Positions 1-12,114 of a DNA stretch of 64,000 nucleotides are shown here, piece by piece. Within the stretch, counting starts at the first letter, position 1, and every line of letters begins with the position of its first letter. Location: NCBI RefSeq assembly GCF_900112065.1, contig NZ_FOKE01000012.1, forward strand, positions 26,966 to 90,965. The letters are read 5' to 3'. This DNA comes from Cohnella sp. OV330. GTDB taxonomy: Bacteria; Bacillota; Bacilli; Paenibacillales; Paenibacillaceae. The notes beneath the pieces were generated by a model. That model had not been told where the DNA came from. It did not search any database and was given only the letters and a program-made list of their open reading frames with translations. The position numbers and the translations under genes are program-made.

Positions 1-3
1 CCG

Positions 4-110
4 CTCGCAATTAGGCCAATCGCCTTCTCTACAGCAGGCGATGGCGGTCGCGCGTCTCGTAATCGGGCACATCGCCTACTCTACGATAGGCGATTGCGCT
101 CGACTCGACC
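4..110. repeat. Two-copy palindromic tandem repeat, period 52 bp
   Basis: Two related units lie just downstream of the stop codon of the minus-strand gene that ends at 129. Each contains an imperfect palindrome with arms ATCGCCT and AGGCGAT (19-25/36-42 and 71-77/88-94) around a CTCTAC-containing centre. The second copy has 8-bp arms, ATCGCCTA and TAGGCGAT. The distance between equivalent bases is 52 bp, close to the period of other arrays in this window. The window edge may cut further copies. Function unknown. Confidence 0.7.
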
Positions 111-128
111 CGCCCGCCATTTCCAAAC

Positions 129-1217
129 TTATGTACGCATCGTTCGCTCATCCGCCGCGCGTCCGACCGACGCCGCCGCCCCTGCGATCGAGCGGCACAT
201 CGCCAGGTAAGCCATGCGCGCTTCGGGCGTCCAGCCATTGGCGTATCTTTTCTCCCAGACCCGTTCGTCCTGTTCGAGGAAGCCTTCGATCGCCCGAACC
301 GGAGCCAAGCGCGCGGCATCCGCGCACATGCGCTCCGCGTGACGCAAATATTCGCCGATGACGGGCATCGCCTGCTCATAGTCGTCGATATCCTCCGCCG
401 GACCGCCCGCGATCAGCGCAGCCAAGATCCCGCCGGCTCCCTCGTAGAGCGACGGATCGATCGCATCCGCTTGAAGCGCCTCCTCCAAATCGCCCTTGAG
501 CGCGCAAGTATAGGCCAGCAGGCCGTCGCCGATCCGATTGCGGAATCCCTCGCGCAGCAGCCAGTCCCGAATCTCCTGCGTCTCCGGATCGAGGCGTTCG
601 ACGAGGTAAATCCGGCCCCATCCGTCGATGCACCGCGCCAGCTCGCAGAGCGATTTATTGGACTGCTCCATGCTCATGAGCGCAGAAGCCGCGTATAGCG
701 TGAACTCCTCGTGCTTGCCTAGCGTGAACGTCAGCTCCCTGTGCCGCTCGCTGCCGTATTGGCTCAGCAAGGCGAGTCCGAACTTCACGACATTGCGGTG
801 CACGCTATGCCGAGCCATCCACAACGCCTCTTCGTACAGATTGCCGGCGTTTAATCCCGGAAGCTTATGTAAGGCCTGAAGCGCCGGACTGATCGCATCC
901 AGCGACTCCTCGCGCATGAGCGCTAGATAGGCGGCTCTTCGGTTGCGGACATTGCGGTCGCGACTGAGCCTGGCGAGCAGGCGCGTCAATTCCTTGGCGA
1001 CGCCTTCATCTTCGATGGCGCGGATCGGGCCGATGGCCTCCAAGCCCTGCTGGCGCAGCGCCTCCCGGCGTTCGGGCTTGTCCGCGTATTCATCGTCGTC
1101 CGGCAGCGCCTGCGACTTCAGTTTGCCGTCCTGACCCGTCCGCAGGACGATCATATCGTAGGCCGACGGCTTGCCGGCCCAGGGATACAGCGGGGCGACG
1201 GCTGCGTGGTGAAGCAT
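129..1217 (-). CDS. Hypothetical protein, alpha-helical, 362 aa
   Basis: I do not recognise this family. The product is soluble, with no signal peptide or membrane segment, and is built of Leu/Ala-rich helical segments (about residues 50-130 and 150-330) that could be HEAT-like repeats; that is inference. The start is well supported: ATG at 1217 is preceded by GGAAGGAAGAG at normal spacing. The gene stands alone, with a repeat pair directly after its stop codon and the terminator of the next minus-strand gene upstream. Confidence 0.7.
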   Translation of the reverse strand: MLHHAAVAPLYPWAGKPSAYDMIVLRTGQDGKLKSQALPDDDEYADKPERREALRQQGLEAIGPIRAIEDEGVAKELTRLLARLSRDRNVRNRRAAYLALMREESLDAISPALQALHKLPGLNAGNLYEEALWMARHSVHRNVVKFGLALLSQYGSERHRELTFTLGKHEEFTLYAASALMSMEQSNKSLCELARCIDGWGRIYLVERLDPETQEIRDWLLREGFRNRIGDGLLAYTCALKGDLEEALQADAIDPSLYEGAGGILAALIAGGPAEDIDDYEQAMPVIGEYLRHAERMCADAARLAPVRAIEGFLEQDERVWEKRYANGWTPEARMAYLAMCRSIAGAAASVGRAADERTMRT

Positions 1218-1334
1218 ACGGATCTCTTCCTTCCGACCGGCAATCGGTCTGGCCGTATCAAGCCGGATTGCCGTTACGTATGTATTACCCGCCTGGCAGA
1301 TATTGCATCGGAAAACTAAGCGGCATGCGTCCGT

Positions 1335-1375
1335 ACACGTAAAAAAGAGGCGCGCGGATCGAATCCGCGCGCCTC
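1335..1375 (-). terminator. Rho-independent terminator of the GH44 gene
   Basis: A 13-bp perfect stem (1347-1359 with 1363-1375, GC-rich, 3-nt loop) is followed on the minus strand by six T residues. It lies 17 bp beyond the GH44 stop codon. Confidence 0.85.
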
Positions 1376-1391
1376 GCAGGAGAACAAGTCA

Positions 1392-4300
1392 TTATTGCGT
1401 CAAAACGATATGCGCGGCCGTCAGCTTCGGCAGCTTGTACGTAAAAGTATTGTTCTCGATATCCGCCGCGCCCTGCAGCTCTACGATCTCGGCGCTCGAG
1501 CCGTCGAAGGCGAAGACGCGCGCATGCCGGTATTGCGTCGCTCCGGCGATATGGATCGTCGCGTTCATCGCATAATCGTTATTTTTATTCAGCGCGATCA
1601 GGTGCAGCTCGCCGGCGCTCTCGTCAGAAACCGAGCCGTAGACCGAGCTGTTCTCTACGTTGTTCGTCTCCGCCTTGACCTTGATCGAGCCGAAGTGAGC
1701 GCCTTGGCCGTCGTAGCTGGTGAACAGCTTGACCGCGGCCGAGATATACGGCGCCTCCTTCAGCCCGTTCACCATCTTCCAGAAGGTCGCGAGGTGAACG
1801 CCGTATTTGCCGAAAATGCCGAGTACGTCCGCTTGAGCGATGCCGCCGTACACGTTGTTTTCGCCGCCGTAGTTGTACTCGGTAATCGCGATCTTCGTGC
1901 CGGGATTGTAGGCGTCGATCGACTGCTGCGTCCGCGGCAGGATCGGCAGGAACGCGTTGTACCATTGGCCGATCCAGCTGTTCTCCGTATAAGTCGGATC
2001 CCACAGCGATCGCGGCGCCTGCATTCGGGCTTTGTTCGCCTCGAGATTATCGTAGGAGGCCAGATCCGTAATGCGAAAGCCGCCCGCGGAAATCTCGGGG
2101 TACCAGTGGTAGTCGACCGCGTCCAGCAGACGCTTGCCTTGCTGGGCGGAGGCCGCGCGGAACTTGTCCAGGTAGTAGTCCATGAACCACTTGTAACCGC
2201 CGCTCTTCAGCGACTCCCAATCGTCGGCTGCGTGCATGCTGTACAACTCGTCGAAGCTGTAAGAGGCGGGGCCGTACATTTCCGCATAAGGATCTACGTT
2301 TTTGACCGCCTTGGCGAGCTCGATGCCCTTGTTCGTCACTTCCGCAGCGCCCGGCTTGTCCGGATGCATGTACGGATGCGTCTTCTGCCATAGGCTCGGC
2401 TCGTTGTCGATCGAGTAGCCCTTGATGCCGGTCGCGGTGCTCGCGTTGCCGAACCGGTGGACGAGGGAATTGACGAATTCGTCCATATAAACGGCGTTGT
2501 CGTTCAAATCGGGCGTCAGGCTGAGCGGCGCGTTCTTCGCGGCGTACACCGGCAGCCAACGGTTCGAAGGCGCGGTATCCCAGGATTGAACCGCTCCGTT
2601 CTTGTCCGCGGCGACGTAGCCGCCGGTCTGCAGCGTGGCCAGCGTGTACGATCCCATCGCCAGCGACTTCTGATGGAAGCCGGCGATGCCGATGCCCGGC
2701 TCGTCCATATTGCCGCCGTACGGCACGCCGCCATAATACCAAGGGACGTAGTTGTCGCTTCTGTGGCCATAGTCGTCGCCGGCGTTGGAGGCGTTCGTCT
2801 CCCAATTGTAGGTGGTCAGGCGGTTGCCGCCCGTACGGCGCGCGCCCCAATGCTCGGTGCCGGTCAGATCGTCGTTCGTACCGTAAATGTAAGGACTGAT
2901 CGGCGCCCGGTCGGCATCCGGGTCGATCTCGAATTGCACGCCGAAGTCTCCGGTCGGGGTCAGCAACGTGTTGGTCACGACCTTGTCGCTCCACTTGCCG
3001 CGCGTCTCCCCGTCCTTGGCCCGCACCCGGTAGACGTGCTTCGTGCCTGCGGCCAGCGCGCCATGCGTATAGGAAGTTTGCAGTCCGACGTCCGTCACGG
3101 CGCCGTCGACCTCGACTTCGTAGCCGGTTACTTCCTCTCCGAGCGGAGACCAGGTCAGCGCGACGCTGTTCTCCGTCGTCTTGCCCCGGACATTGACCGG
3201 CGCGGGCAGGTCCTGCTCGCCCAATGTACGGACGACGACGGCGCCGCTCCAGATGCCGACCTTGTCCCCCTTGCGCGTACGAACCTTGTACGCATGCTTC
3301 GTCCCCGTCTTGAGCCATGGATCCAGGTAAGACGTCTCCGTAATGCCTTGGACGATCGTGCCGTCCGCGCTTACGTCGTAGCTCGTCGCGCCTTCGACCG
3401 CATCCCAGGACAGCAGGATCTCCGTCTCGGTCGGCTCGCCCGCGATGGCGGCCGGCGCGGCCGGGATGTCCAGCAGCTTCGGTTCGGCGCCCCAAACGAG
3501 CTGTCCGTCGACATACGCCGTCGACTTATCGTTCGGAGTCGATGCGGTAGCGCCCTTATAGGTGTAATCGTTGGTTTGCGTAAAGTCGGTCCAGTTGTCT
3601 TTGTTGATCCATGTGTAGACGCCGGCCTTCGCGCCAGGATTCAGCTTGCCCGCATCTGCCGCAAAGTCGAGCTCCAGATAGTAGTCGGCCGTCTCTGCGG
3701 GAATCGGCATCTTCACGAAGCGCGCGGTCACCTTCTCCTTGGCCACGGTGCTCCAGAAGCCGATCGACAGCGGCCTTTCGCCGTCGATCGTGAAGTAGTA
3801 GCGCGCCGTCACGCCGCCCAGGTCGATCGGCGCCGCCCCGGTATTGAAGATCTCAAGCTCCGGCGTCGGCATCTGCGCGGCCGCCTTGTTCCCCGTCTTG
3901 ACGCGCACCTCGAGCGCCGGACCCGCCGGCGGCGTCGCAGTCGGCGTGGCGGTCGGGGACGCCGTAGGCGTGGCGGTCGGCACCGGCGTCGGCGTCGGCG
4001 AGCCGGTCGGCGTTGCCGTAGGCGTCGCGGTCGGCGCCGGCGTCTGTCCGCCGCTGCCGGAGGCCGCTTCCACGTTGACGAAGGCCGCGCCGGCATGCCA
4101 CTTATGATAGGCGCTCCAGCCGGCGCCGAATACGCCAAGGCTGATCGTATACTTGCCCGGCGCCGCGCCGGCCGGCACGCGCCAGGTGAATGCGACCGTC
4201 TTTTCCACGCCCGCCTGCAGCTGCACATTGTCCTTGAACGTCTGGCCGACCTTGGCGAGCGCCGGATCGAATACTTCGGCGTCGAGCAGCACGGCGACAT

Positions 4301-4529
4301 CCTCCGCGGCCGTCACGTGAACGTCGATCGTCAACTCTTCGCCTGCCTTCACCGTACCCGGCGACACGGTCGCCGACGTTGCGTACGCTTCTGCCGCGGC
4401 ATAGACCGCTCTATCCGCACCGGCGGACGCTAAACTGCCCAGCAGCAGCGCCGCCGCGGCCATCGCCGCAATCGCTTTTTTTCCGATTCCGTTTTTGATT
4501 CCGTTTTTGAATCCGATGAATCTCATCAT
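1392..4529 (-). CDS. Secreted modular glycoside hydrolase family 44 (endoglucanase/xyloglucanase type) with CBM3
   Basis: Predicted extracellular beta-glucanase, 1045 aa. Order: Sec signal peptide (about 1-46), an N-terminal beta-sandwich-like module (about 47-155), a Pro/Thr linker (about 158-205), a family 3 cellulose-binding module (about 206-347, ending in VDGQLVWG), two fibronectin type III modules (about 353-520) and the GH44 catalytic domain (about 527-1045). The acid/base is Glu710 in DNEPSLW and the nucleophile Glu884 in ITEYNYGG. Their spacing of 174 residues fits GH44. The start is ATG at 4529 (ATG at 4526 is also possible) after GGGAGAGA. Monocistronic, with its own terminator. 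Family assignment is firm; the exact substrate (cellulose, xyloglucan or mixed-linkage glucan) is inferred. Confidence 0.93.
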   Translation of the reverse strand: MMRFIGFKNGIKNGIGKKAIAAMAAAALLLGSLASAGADRAVYAAAEAYATSATVSPGTVKAGEELTIDVHVTAAEDVAVLLDAEVFDPALAKVGQTFKDNVQLQAGVEKTVAFTWRVPAGAAPGKYTISLGVFGAGWSAYHKWHAGAAFVNVEAASGSGGQTPAPTATPTATPTGSPTPTPVPTATPTASPTATPTATPPAGPALEVRVKTGNKAAAQMPTPELEIFNTGAAPIDLGGVTARYYFTIDGERPLSIGFWSTVAKEKVTARFVKMPIPAETADYYLELDFAADAGKLNPGAKAGVYTWINKDNWTDFTQTNDYTYKGATASTPNDKSTAYVDGQLVWGAEPKLLDIPAAPAAIAGEPTETEILLSWDAVEGATSYDVSADGTIVQGITETSYLDPWLKTGTKHAYKVRTRKGDKVGIWSGAVVVRTLGEQDLPAPVNVRGKTTENSVALTWSPLGEEVTGYEVEVDGAVTDVGLQTSYTHGALAAGTKHVYRVRAKDGETRGKWSDKVVTNTLLTPTGDFGVQFEIDPDADRAPISPYIYGTNDDLTGTEHWGARRTGGNRLTTYNWETNASNAGDDYGHRSDNYVPWYYGGVPYGGNMDEPGIGIAGFHQKSLAMGSYTLATLQTGGYVAADKNGAVQSWDTAPSNRWLPVYAAKNAPLSLTPDLNDNAVYMDEFVNSLVHRFGNASTATGIKGYSIDNEPSLWQKTHPYMHPDKPGAAEVTNKGIELAKAVKNVDPYAEMYGPASYSFDELYSMHAADDWESLKSGGYKWFMDYYLDKFRAASAQQGKRLLDAVDYHWYPEISAGGFRITDLASYDNLEANKARMQAPRSLWDPTYTENSWIGQWYNAFLPILPRTQQSIDAYNPGTKIAITEYNYGGENNVYGGIAQADVLGIFGKYGVHLATFWKMVNGLKEAPYISAAVKLFTSYDGQGAHFGSIKVKAETNNVENSSVYGSVSDESAGELHLIALNKNNDYAMNATIHIAGATQYRHARVFAFDGSSAEIVELQGAADIENNTFTYKLPKLTAAHIVLTQ

Positions 4530-4665
4530 TCTCTCCCTCTCTCTGTATCTTGCTACGTCAGCTTAACAGAGCGGGCGAATGCGATTATGTGTCCGGCGTT
4601 ACAAAAATATCGAAAATTTGCATGCCGAAAACGCGCCGTTTTGCGAACATGTGTGCGAGAAATGT

Positions 4666-4671
4666 TATAAT
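4666..4671 (+). promoter_or_regulatory. Probable -10 element (TATAAT) for the SWIM/SNF2 operon
   Basis: A consensus TATAAT lies 41 bp upstream of the SWIM gene start. No good -35 is seen at 17 bp; TTGCGA (4641-4646) would need a 19-bp spacer. Confidence 0.45.
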
Positions 4672-4712
4672 AAGAGCTCCTAGCAAACCGGAAACCGAAG
4701 CGAGGTCTAGCG

Positions 4713-6322
4713 ATGTTCATAGAAGATGCGCCGCCGGAAAACGACCCGCGGTGGGAGGACCTGCTGCGCCGCGTCGCGGAAACGTTCGACGACCTGACGC
4801 TTAAGCGCGGCTATCAATATTACAAGCAAGGGCGCGTCAAGATATCCGATCCCGAGGACATGCGGCATCTGCAGGCCGAGGTGACGGGCACGGCGACCTA
4901 TCGGACGCGAGTCGACCTTGAAGCCTTGGAGGACGGCAAATGCAGCTGTCCTGTCGGCCGCCCGTGCAAGCACATGACAGCTGTGCTCATGGAATGGGCC
5001 GGCTATCACGGCTATCCCGTCCCGACGCTGGCCAACGCCAAGACCCTTGCGTCGCGCCCGCGTCCCGCCTCCGCCGGTCGGCAGCAGAACGCCGAGATCG
5101 AGCGGCTCGCGAGAGACGCGGTCCGCATTCCCGAGATGAGCGTCCCCGAGTGGCTGGATCTGTTCGGCAGGTGCCTCGCGCCTATCGCCGGCCAGGTGCG
5201 CAACACCCAGTACGTGAAGCAGGCGCTCGGCCTCTTTTACAAGATCAAGCCGGCGCTCCCGCCCGTCGCGGAGCGGCTGTTCGAGCTGAGCGCGCTGCTG
5301 TTCCTCATGCGCCATGCGGCCGAGACCCAGAGCAACCCGGCGCTTGGGCCGAATTCGTATCTCGGCTACTTCACGCATCTGGCCGTGACGGACCTTCACG
5401 AAGCCGCGATGGGCTGCCTGGATCGCCCGCTGCCCGCTGCGGACGAGCCGCTCGCGCGCGACCGCCTGCTCGGGACGGTCGACATCCTCCGGGCAGCGAT
5501 GCTCGCGCCCGGCCCGACGCAGGACTACGAGCTGAAGCATTACGGCCGCCTGTGGGAGACGTGGCTCGCGCCCCCGTACGGAAGCGAAGCCCTCTGCGCG
5601 GAGGAGCTCCGCAAGCTCGAGGCGGCCGAGCCCGGCCTGCCTCCCCAGAGCAAAGGCGCATGGAACGCGGCCGTGCTGCGAATGCTGTTCGGCCTGAACG
5701 ACGACGATCGCGCGCTGGCCTTGCTTGCCGGCGAATCGGGCCGTCTGGGCTCGGCCCACGTCGCGCAGCTCTCGGAGATGCTCGGCGAGCTCGCCCGGAG
5801 GGAAGAATGGCAACGCCTGCTCCGATGGCTGACCGAGCTGGGTCCCTTGATGAGCGGCAGGCGCTTGCGGGAGCTCGAGACGTATGCCGGGTTGTGGGAT
5901 GCCGTCGTCGCCAAGCTGCCCGAGGCGGAGCCCCGGATGTGGGAGACGCTGGAATCGCTGCTGCCGTCCTCCCAGTCCATCTACGAGAGTCGGCTGCTCG
6001 CCGCGGGACGGTACGAAGAATGGATCGACATCCAGCTGTCGTTCGGCCGCGAGCCGCTCGACTACCGGGCGACCGAGTTGGCGCCGCTGGAGAAGGAAGC
6101 GCCGCATGCGCTGCTCCCTTTTTACCATCAGGCGGTCGAACGTTATGTGGCGATGAAAAACCGAGCCAGCTACAAATCGGCGGTGAAGCTGCTGAAGCGG
6201 CTCGCCAAGCTGTACAAGAAAATGAAGCGCGAGGAGCGCTGGATCGAATTTTACGAGCTGTTCGAGCTGCGCCACAGCAGGTTGCGCGCGCTGCAGGAAG
6301 AGCTGCGGAAAGGAAAGCTGTC

Positions 6323-6326
<4 letters not shown>
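4713..6326 (+). CDS. SWIM zinc finger protein paired with an SNF2 helicase
   Basis: A 537-aa cytoplasmic protein. A SWIM zinc finger with the CxC-X5-CxH pattern is visible at residues 77-87 (Cys77, Cys79, Cys85, His87); SWIM domains bind DNA or protein partners. The rest is a long helical region without a recognisable catalytic motif. The gene overlaps the downstream SNF2 helicase by 4 nt (ATGA), so the two are translationally coupled and probably act together in DNA or nucleoprotein remodelling. That pairing is common in Firmicutes; the biological role is not established. The start is ATG at 4713 after GAGGTC. Confidence 0.85.
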
Positions 6327-9415
<3,089 letters not shown>

Positions 9416-9418
9416 CGC

Positions 9419-9447
9419 AAAAACGCCTCCGGCAAAGAGGCGTTTTT
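9419..9447. terminator. Bidirectional terminator after the SNF2 gene
   Basis: Perfect 11-bp stem AAAAACGCCTC / GAGGCGTTTTT with a 7-nt loop. It has A and T tracts on both sides, so it can also serve the minus-strand small ORF ending at 9479. Confidence 0.9.
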
Positions 9448-9478
9448 GCTTGGCGTTCGAGGGACCCGGCAGGCGGGT

Positions 9479-9652
9479 TCAAATTAGCGGATAATGTCCT
9501 TCGTAGCGCGGATGCGCGTAGTACGGCGGACGCGGACCGATCAACGGCAGATTCAGCGTAAAAAAATCTCCGTAGGCGACCTTAACCATGGCGTCCGATT
9601 CGTTGATTAGCAGCGCGTCCGCTTTCTTGCTGAACGAGTATGGCACCTTCAC
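9479..9652 (-). CDS. Small hypothetical protein, 57 aa, GTG start
   Basis: A short ORF starting with GTG at 9652. Just upstream is GGAGGGTGATC, close to a full anti-Shine-Dalgarno match, 9 nt from the GTG. The product begins MKVPYSFSKKADALL and ends in a Pro/Tyr-rich tail (RPPYYAHPRYEGHYPLI). It has no signal peptide or membrane segment. The stop lies 32 bp from the shared terminator at 9419-9447. The ribosome binding site and correct strand layout make it likely real; I do not recognise the family. Confidence 0.6.
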   Translation of the reverse strand: MKVPYSFSKKADALLINESDAMVKVAYGDFFTLNLPLIGPRPPYYAHPRYEGHYPLI

Positions 9653-9748
9653 AATAGATCACCCTCCATCGGGCTGTTCGCCGTCATAGCCTATGTCGGA
9701 TTGGGTCAGTCGGTGATAGACTAACAAAAACAAAAGGGGGCACTGAAA

Positions 9749-10168
9749 TTGATTAAAGAATTGTCCGAAGAAACGCAATGGCTCGAAGCTTATCCGGTCA
9801 TGAACGAGCTGCGGACGAATTTGGATCAAGACGCTTACCTCGGCTTATTGCGCGAGATGAATGCCGAAGGCTACAAAATGCTCGCGTTGTACGACGAAGA
9901 CCGGATCGTAGCGTTGGCCGGCGTCATTGTGCTGACGAATTTCTATTTCGGCAAGCATGTGTTCGTCTATGACCTGGTCACCAAAGCTTCCGAGCGCTCC
10001 AAAGGACACGGCGAGACCCTGCTCGAGTACGTCCATCAGTATGCAAAAGATAACGGATGCCGGACGGTGGCCTTGGAGTCGGGGTTAGCGCGCGTGGATG
10101 CCCATCGGTTTTACGAGACGAAAATGGGTTATCGCAAACCGGGTTTCTCGTTTACCAAAACGCTTTGA
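9749..10168 (+). CDS. GNAT-family N-acetyltransferase
   Basis: A 139-aa single-domain GCN5-related acetyltransferase. The acetyl-CoA binding loop is the region ERSKGHGETLLEYV (about residues 77-90), followed by the C-terminal ALESG...AHRFYETKMGYRK segment typical of the fold. The start codon is TTG at 9749, supported by AAGGGGG eight bases upstream; no ATG or GTG gives the complete domain. Monocistronic. Substrate unknown. Confidence 0.85.
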   Translation: MIKELSEETQWLEAYPVMNELRTNLDQDAYLGLLREMNAEGYKMLALYDEDRIVALAGVIVLTNFYFGKHVFVYDLVTKASERSKGHGETLLEYVHQYAKDNGCRTVALESGLARVDAHRFYETKMGYRKPGFSFTKTL

Positions 10169-10225
10169 CCCCCTTCCTCTCCCAACGTCGTCCTCTCGTC
10201 GCAAAGCCCTCTTCATCGTCCCGCC

Positions 10226-10259
10226 CCGAAGCGGCTAGGCACCCGTCTAGCCGCTTCGG
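10226..10259. other. Perfect 13-bp inverted repeat (hairpin)
   Basis: Arms CCGAAGCGGCTAG and CTAGCCGCTTCGG with an 8-nt loop lie 57 bp after the GNAT stop. There is no T tract on either strand, so it may be a weak terminator or an mRNA-stabilising stem rather than a classical terminator. Confidence 0.6.
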
Positions 10260-10342
10260 CATAGGGTGAGAAATAACGATATCGAGGAAGACCCGCAGCT
10301 TCCAGGTCCGAAGCGCGAGTCGCCGATTCACGGGAGGCCTAC

Positions 10343-11326
10343 ATGACCGACAAGCGCGATAACGAGAACGAGTTGGCGCAAATACGAAGCATGCAGCTCA
10401 AATTCGAAGAAGCGAAAATCGACGCCCCTTATCCCCTCTATCCCAGCTATGGTACCGTCACGCGCTACGAGGACATCGCGATCAGCGTGCCCGAGCAGCG
10501 TCAATACCGTCAGCCCGGCATCGAGAATCTGATGGTACCGAAGCCTATCGTCGACAATCCGCATTACAAAGGCAGCGCCAAGCTCGAGGGCAAAGCCGCG
10601 CTGATCACCGGCGGCGACAGTGGCATCGGCGCTGCGGCCGCCATCGCTTTCGCCAAGGAAGGCGCCGACGTCGCCATCTCCTACCTCGACGAGCACGAGG
10701 ACGCGGAGCGCACCAAAACCTGCATCGAGGCGTACGGCCGAAGCTGCCTCCTGCTGCCCGGCGACGTGCGCGAAAAAGCCGTGAGCGAATCGATCGTCCA
10801 CGACACCGCAAAAGCGTTCGGACGCCTGGACGTCCTCGTCAACAACGTCGGCATCCAGTTTCAGCAGAACGAGCTGGAGGATATCACCGACGAGCAGTTC
10901 GAGAATACGTTCAAAGTGAACTTCTTCTCGCACTTCCATACGACTCGCGCGGCGCTGCCTTACCTGAAGCCCGGCGCCTCGATCATCGGCACGGCTTCGG
11001 TCGTCGCTTACGTCGGCGAAAAGACGCTCCTCGACTACACCGCGACCAAAGGCGCCATCGTCGGCTGGACGCGCGCGCTGGCGCGCAACCTGGCTCCGAA
11101 GGGCATTCGCGTCAACGCGGTCGCCCCCGGCCCGATCTGGACGCCGCTCATCCCGAGCAGCTTCTCCCCGGACCAGGTGGCCGTCTTCGGCGCAGGAACG
11201 ATGCTGGGCCGTCCCGGGCAGCCGTTCGAGCTCGCTCCGACGTACGTCTATCTCGCGTCCGACGACTCCCGCTACGTCACCGCGCAGGTCCTCCACGTCG
11301 ACGGCGGCCAATCGACGCATAGCTGA
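10343..11326 (+). CDS. SDR-family NAD(P)-dependent oxidoreductase (YhxD/YghA-like)
   Basis: A 327-aa short-chain dehydrogenase with a 75-residue N-terminal extension typical of the YhxD/YghA group. The Rossmann dinucleotide motif is TGGDSGIG (residues 89-96), followed by the NNVGIQ structural motif, and the catalytic Tyr-X3-Lys is Tyr232/Lys236 in YTATKGA. It ends [12 protein letters not shown], the usual SDR C-terminus. The start ATG at 10343 follows GGGAGG. The substrate cannot be told from sequence; relatives are general-stress oxidoreductases. Confidence 0.9.
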   Translation: MTDKRDNENELAQIRSMQLKFEEAKIDAPYPLYPSYGTVTRYEDIAISVPEQRQYRQPGIENLMVPKPIVDNPHYKGSAKLEGKAALITGGDSGIGAAAAIAFAKEGADVAISYLDEHEDAERTKTCIEAYGRSCLLLPGDVREKAVSESIVHDTAKAFGRLDVLVNNVGIQFQQNELEDITDEQFENTFKVNFFSHFHTTRAALPYLKPGASIIGTASVVAYVGEKTLLDYTATKGAIVGWTRALARNLAPKGIRVNAVAPGPIWTPLIPSSFSPDQVAVFGAGTMLGRPGQPFELAPTYVYLASDDSRYVTAQVLHVDGGQSTHS

Positions 11327-11350
11327 AGCGCATTCCGCTCCATCACCGAC

Positions 11351-11764
11351 TTATCGATTCGCGCTTATTTTAATATCTCCCGTGTCGTTGATCGGGTCAT
11401 TGAGCGTCTTCTCCGCGGCGATGTTCCCGTCCGCATCCAGCGCCTGAACCGTATAAGGCACCGACGCGAAGCCGGGCAACAGGACGAACCAAAGTCTCTT
11501 GCCCGGTTCATATTCAACGACATCCGCTGCGTATTTGCCCGGTTTCGCGCCACTGGTCTTCAGGATGACGCCGGTGACGGACGCATCGGTCAGCTCCCCA
11601 ACCACCAACGGATAAGGACCGGGCACGTCTGGATATTTGTTCGGCATCGTCATGTAATTCAACAGCGTGCGAACGCCGGTCGCTCCCTGCTCGCCGTAGC
11701 TGATGCCGTAGCCTGCGATATTTGAGGTCGTGATCCTCGATGTCCGCCAAGCGCCTCGCCTCCC
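11351..11764 (-). pseudogene. C-terminal remnant of a larger protein, no credible start
   Basis: The frame is open from just after a TAG at 11767-11765 down to a stop at 11351 and reads as compact beta-rich protein (VTGVILKTSGAKPG, PGFASVPYTVQALDADG). The homogeneous-looking sequence extends upstream of the first usable start (TTG at 11662, ATG at 11653) into codons reading SNIAGYGISYGEQG. It then hits the stop with no ATG/GTG plus ribosome binding site. This fits the surviving 3' end of a truncated gene next to a repeat array. A short gene with a TTG start cannot be excluded. Confidence 0.45.
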
Positions 11765-11813
11765 CTACGCCATAAAGACAACGGAGCGTTCCCGTTTGTT
11801 CCGCTATTTTGCA

Positions 11814-12029
11814 TTTTAACGATATCCCTTTCGATCAGGAAGATGCGCAAGGTTCACTTGTTTGAACGATATCCCCTTCGGTCAGGAACAGGCTACTACC
11901 CCCTCCCGAAGCCCCACTGCTATCCCCGCCTGACGGAAAGGGATACTGTTCAAATAGAGACGAGGCAAATGAAGACGAGGCACATAGAGCTTGCCACCCC
12001 TCCTGAGCGAAAGGGATACCGTTCAAACG
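11814..12029. repeat. Four-copy array, two forward and two inverted (family TTGAACGnTATCCC)
   Basis: Forward copies at 11814-11840 and 11861-11887, inverted copies at 11929-11955 and 12001-12029. The shared core is TTTGAACGATATCCCyTTCG followed by TCAGG. The inner pair (second and third) and outer pair (first and fourth) can form nested hairpins with about 25-bp arms. A weaker TATCCCC copy at 11921 lies 51 bp from the second. This fills the roughly 350-bp gap between the gene remnant and clpB. No ORF or promoter is evident. Confidence 0.8.
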
Positions 12030-12051
12030 TAAAAAAGGCGTTTATCGCGCG

Positions 12052-12096
12052 AAAAAGCCATCCACTCCTCCGGCGCGAACCGGAATAGCGGATGGC
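12052..12096 (-). terminator. clpB terminator
   Basis: On the minus strand a long stem (GCCATCC pairing with GGATGGC plus inner CT/AG and CCGG pairs, 12057-12096) is followed by TTTTT. It begins 19 bp after the clpB stop. The stem contains ATCCGCTATTCCG, also seen in the repeat at 16136. Confidence 0.8.
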
Positions 12097-12114
12097 TGTA
12101 TATGAAGCTGGGTG

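Noticed and set aside
3920-4050. Repetitive DNA as a mobile or regulatory repeat
   Set aside because: It encodes the Pro/Thr linker of the GH44 enzyme; the repetition follows from PTATPT-type codons.
2457-4433. Long plus-strand open frame of about 658 codons antisense to GH44
   Set aside because: Arg-rich, no recognisable domain, and it covers the Pro/Thr linker in antisense, which gives only poly-Arg.
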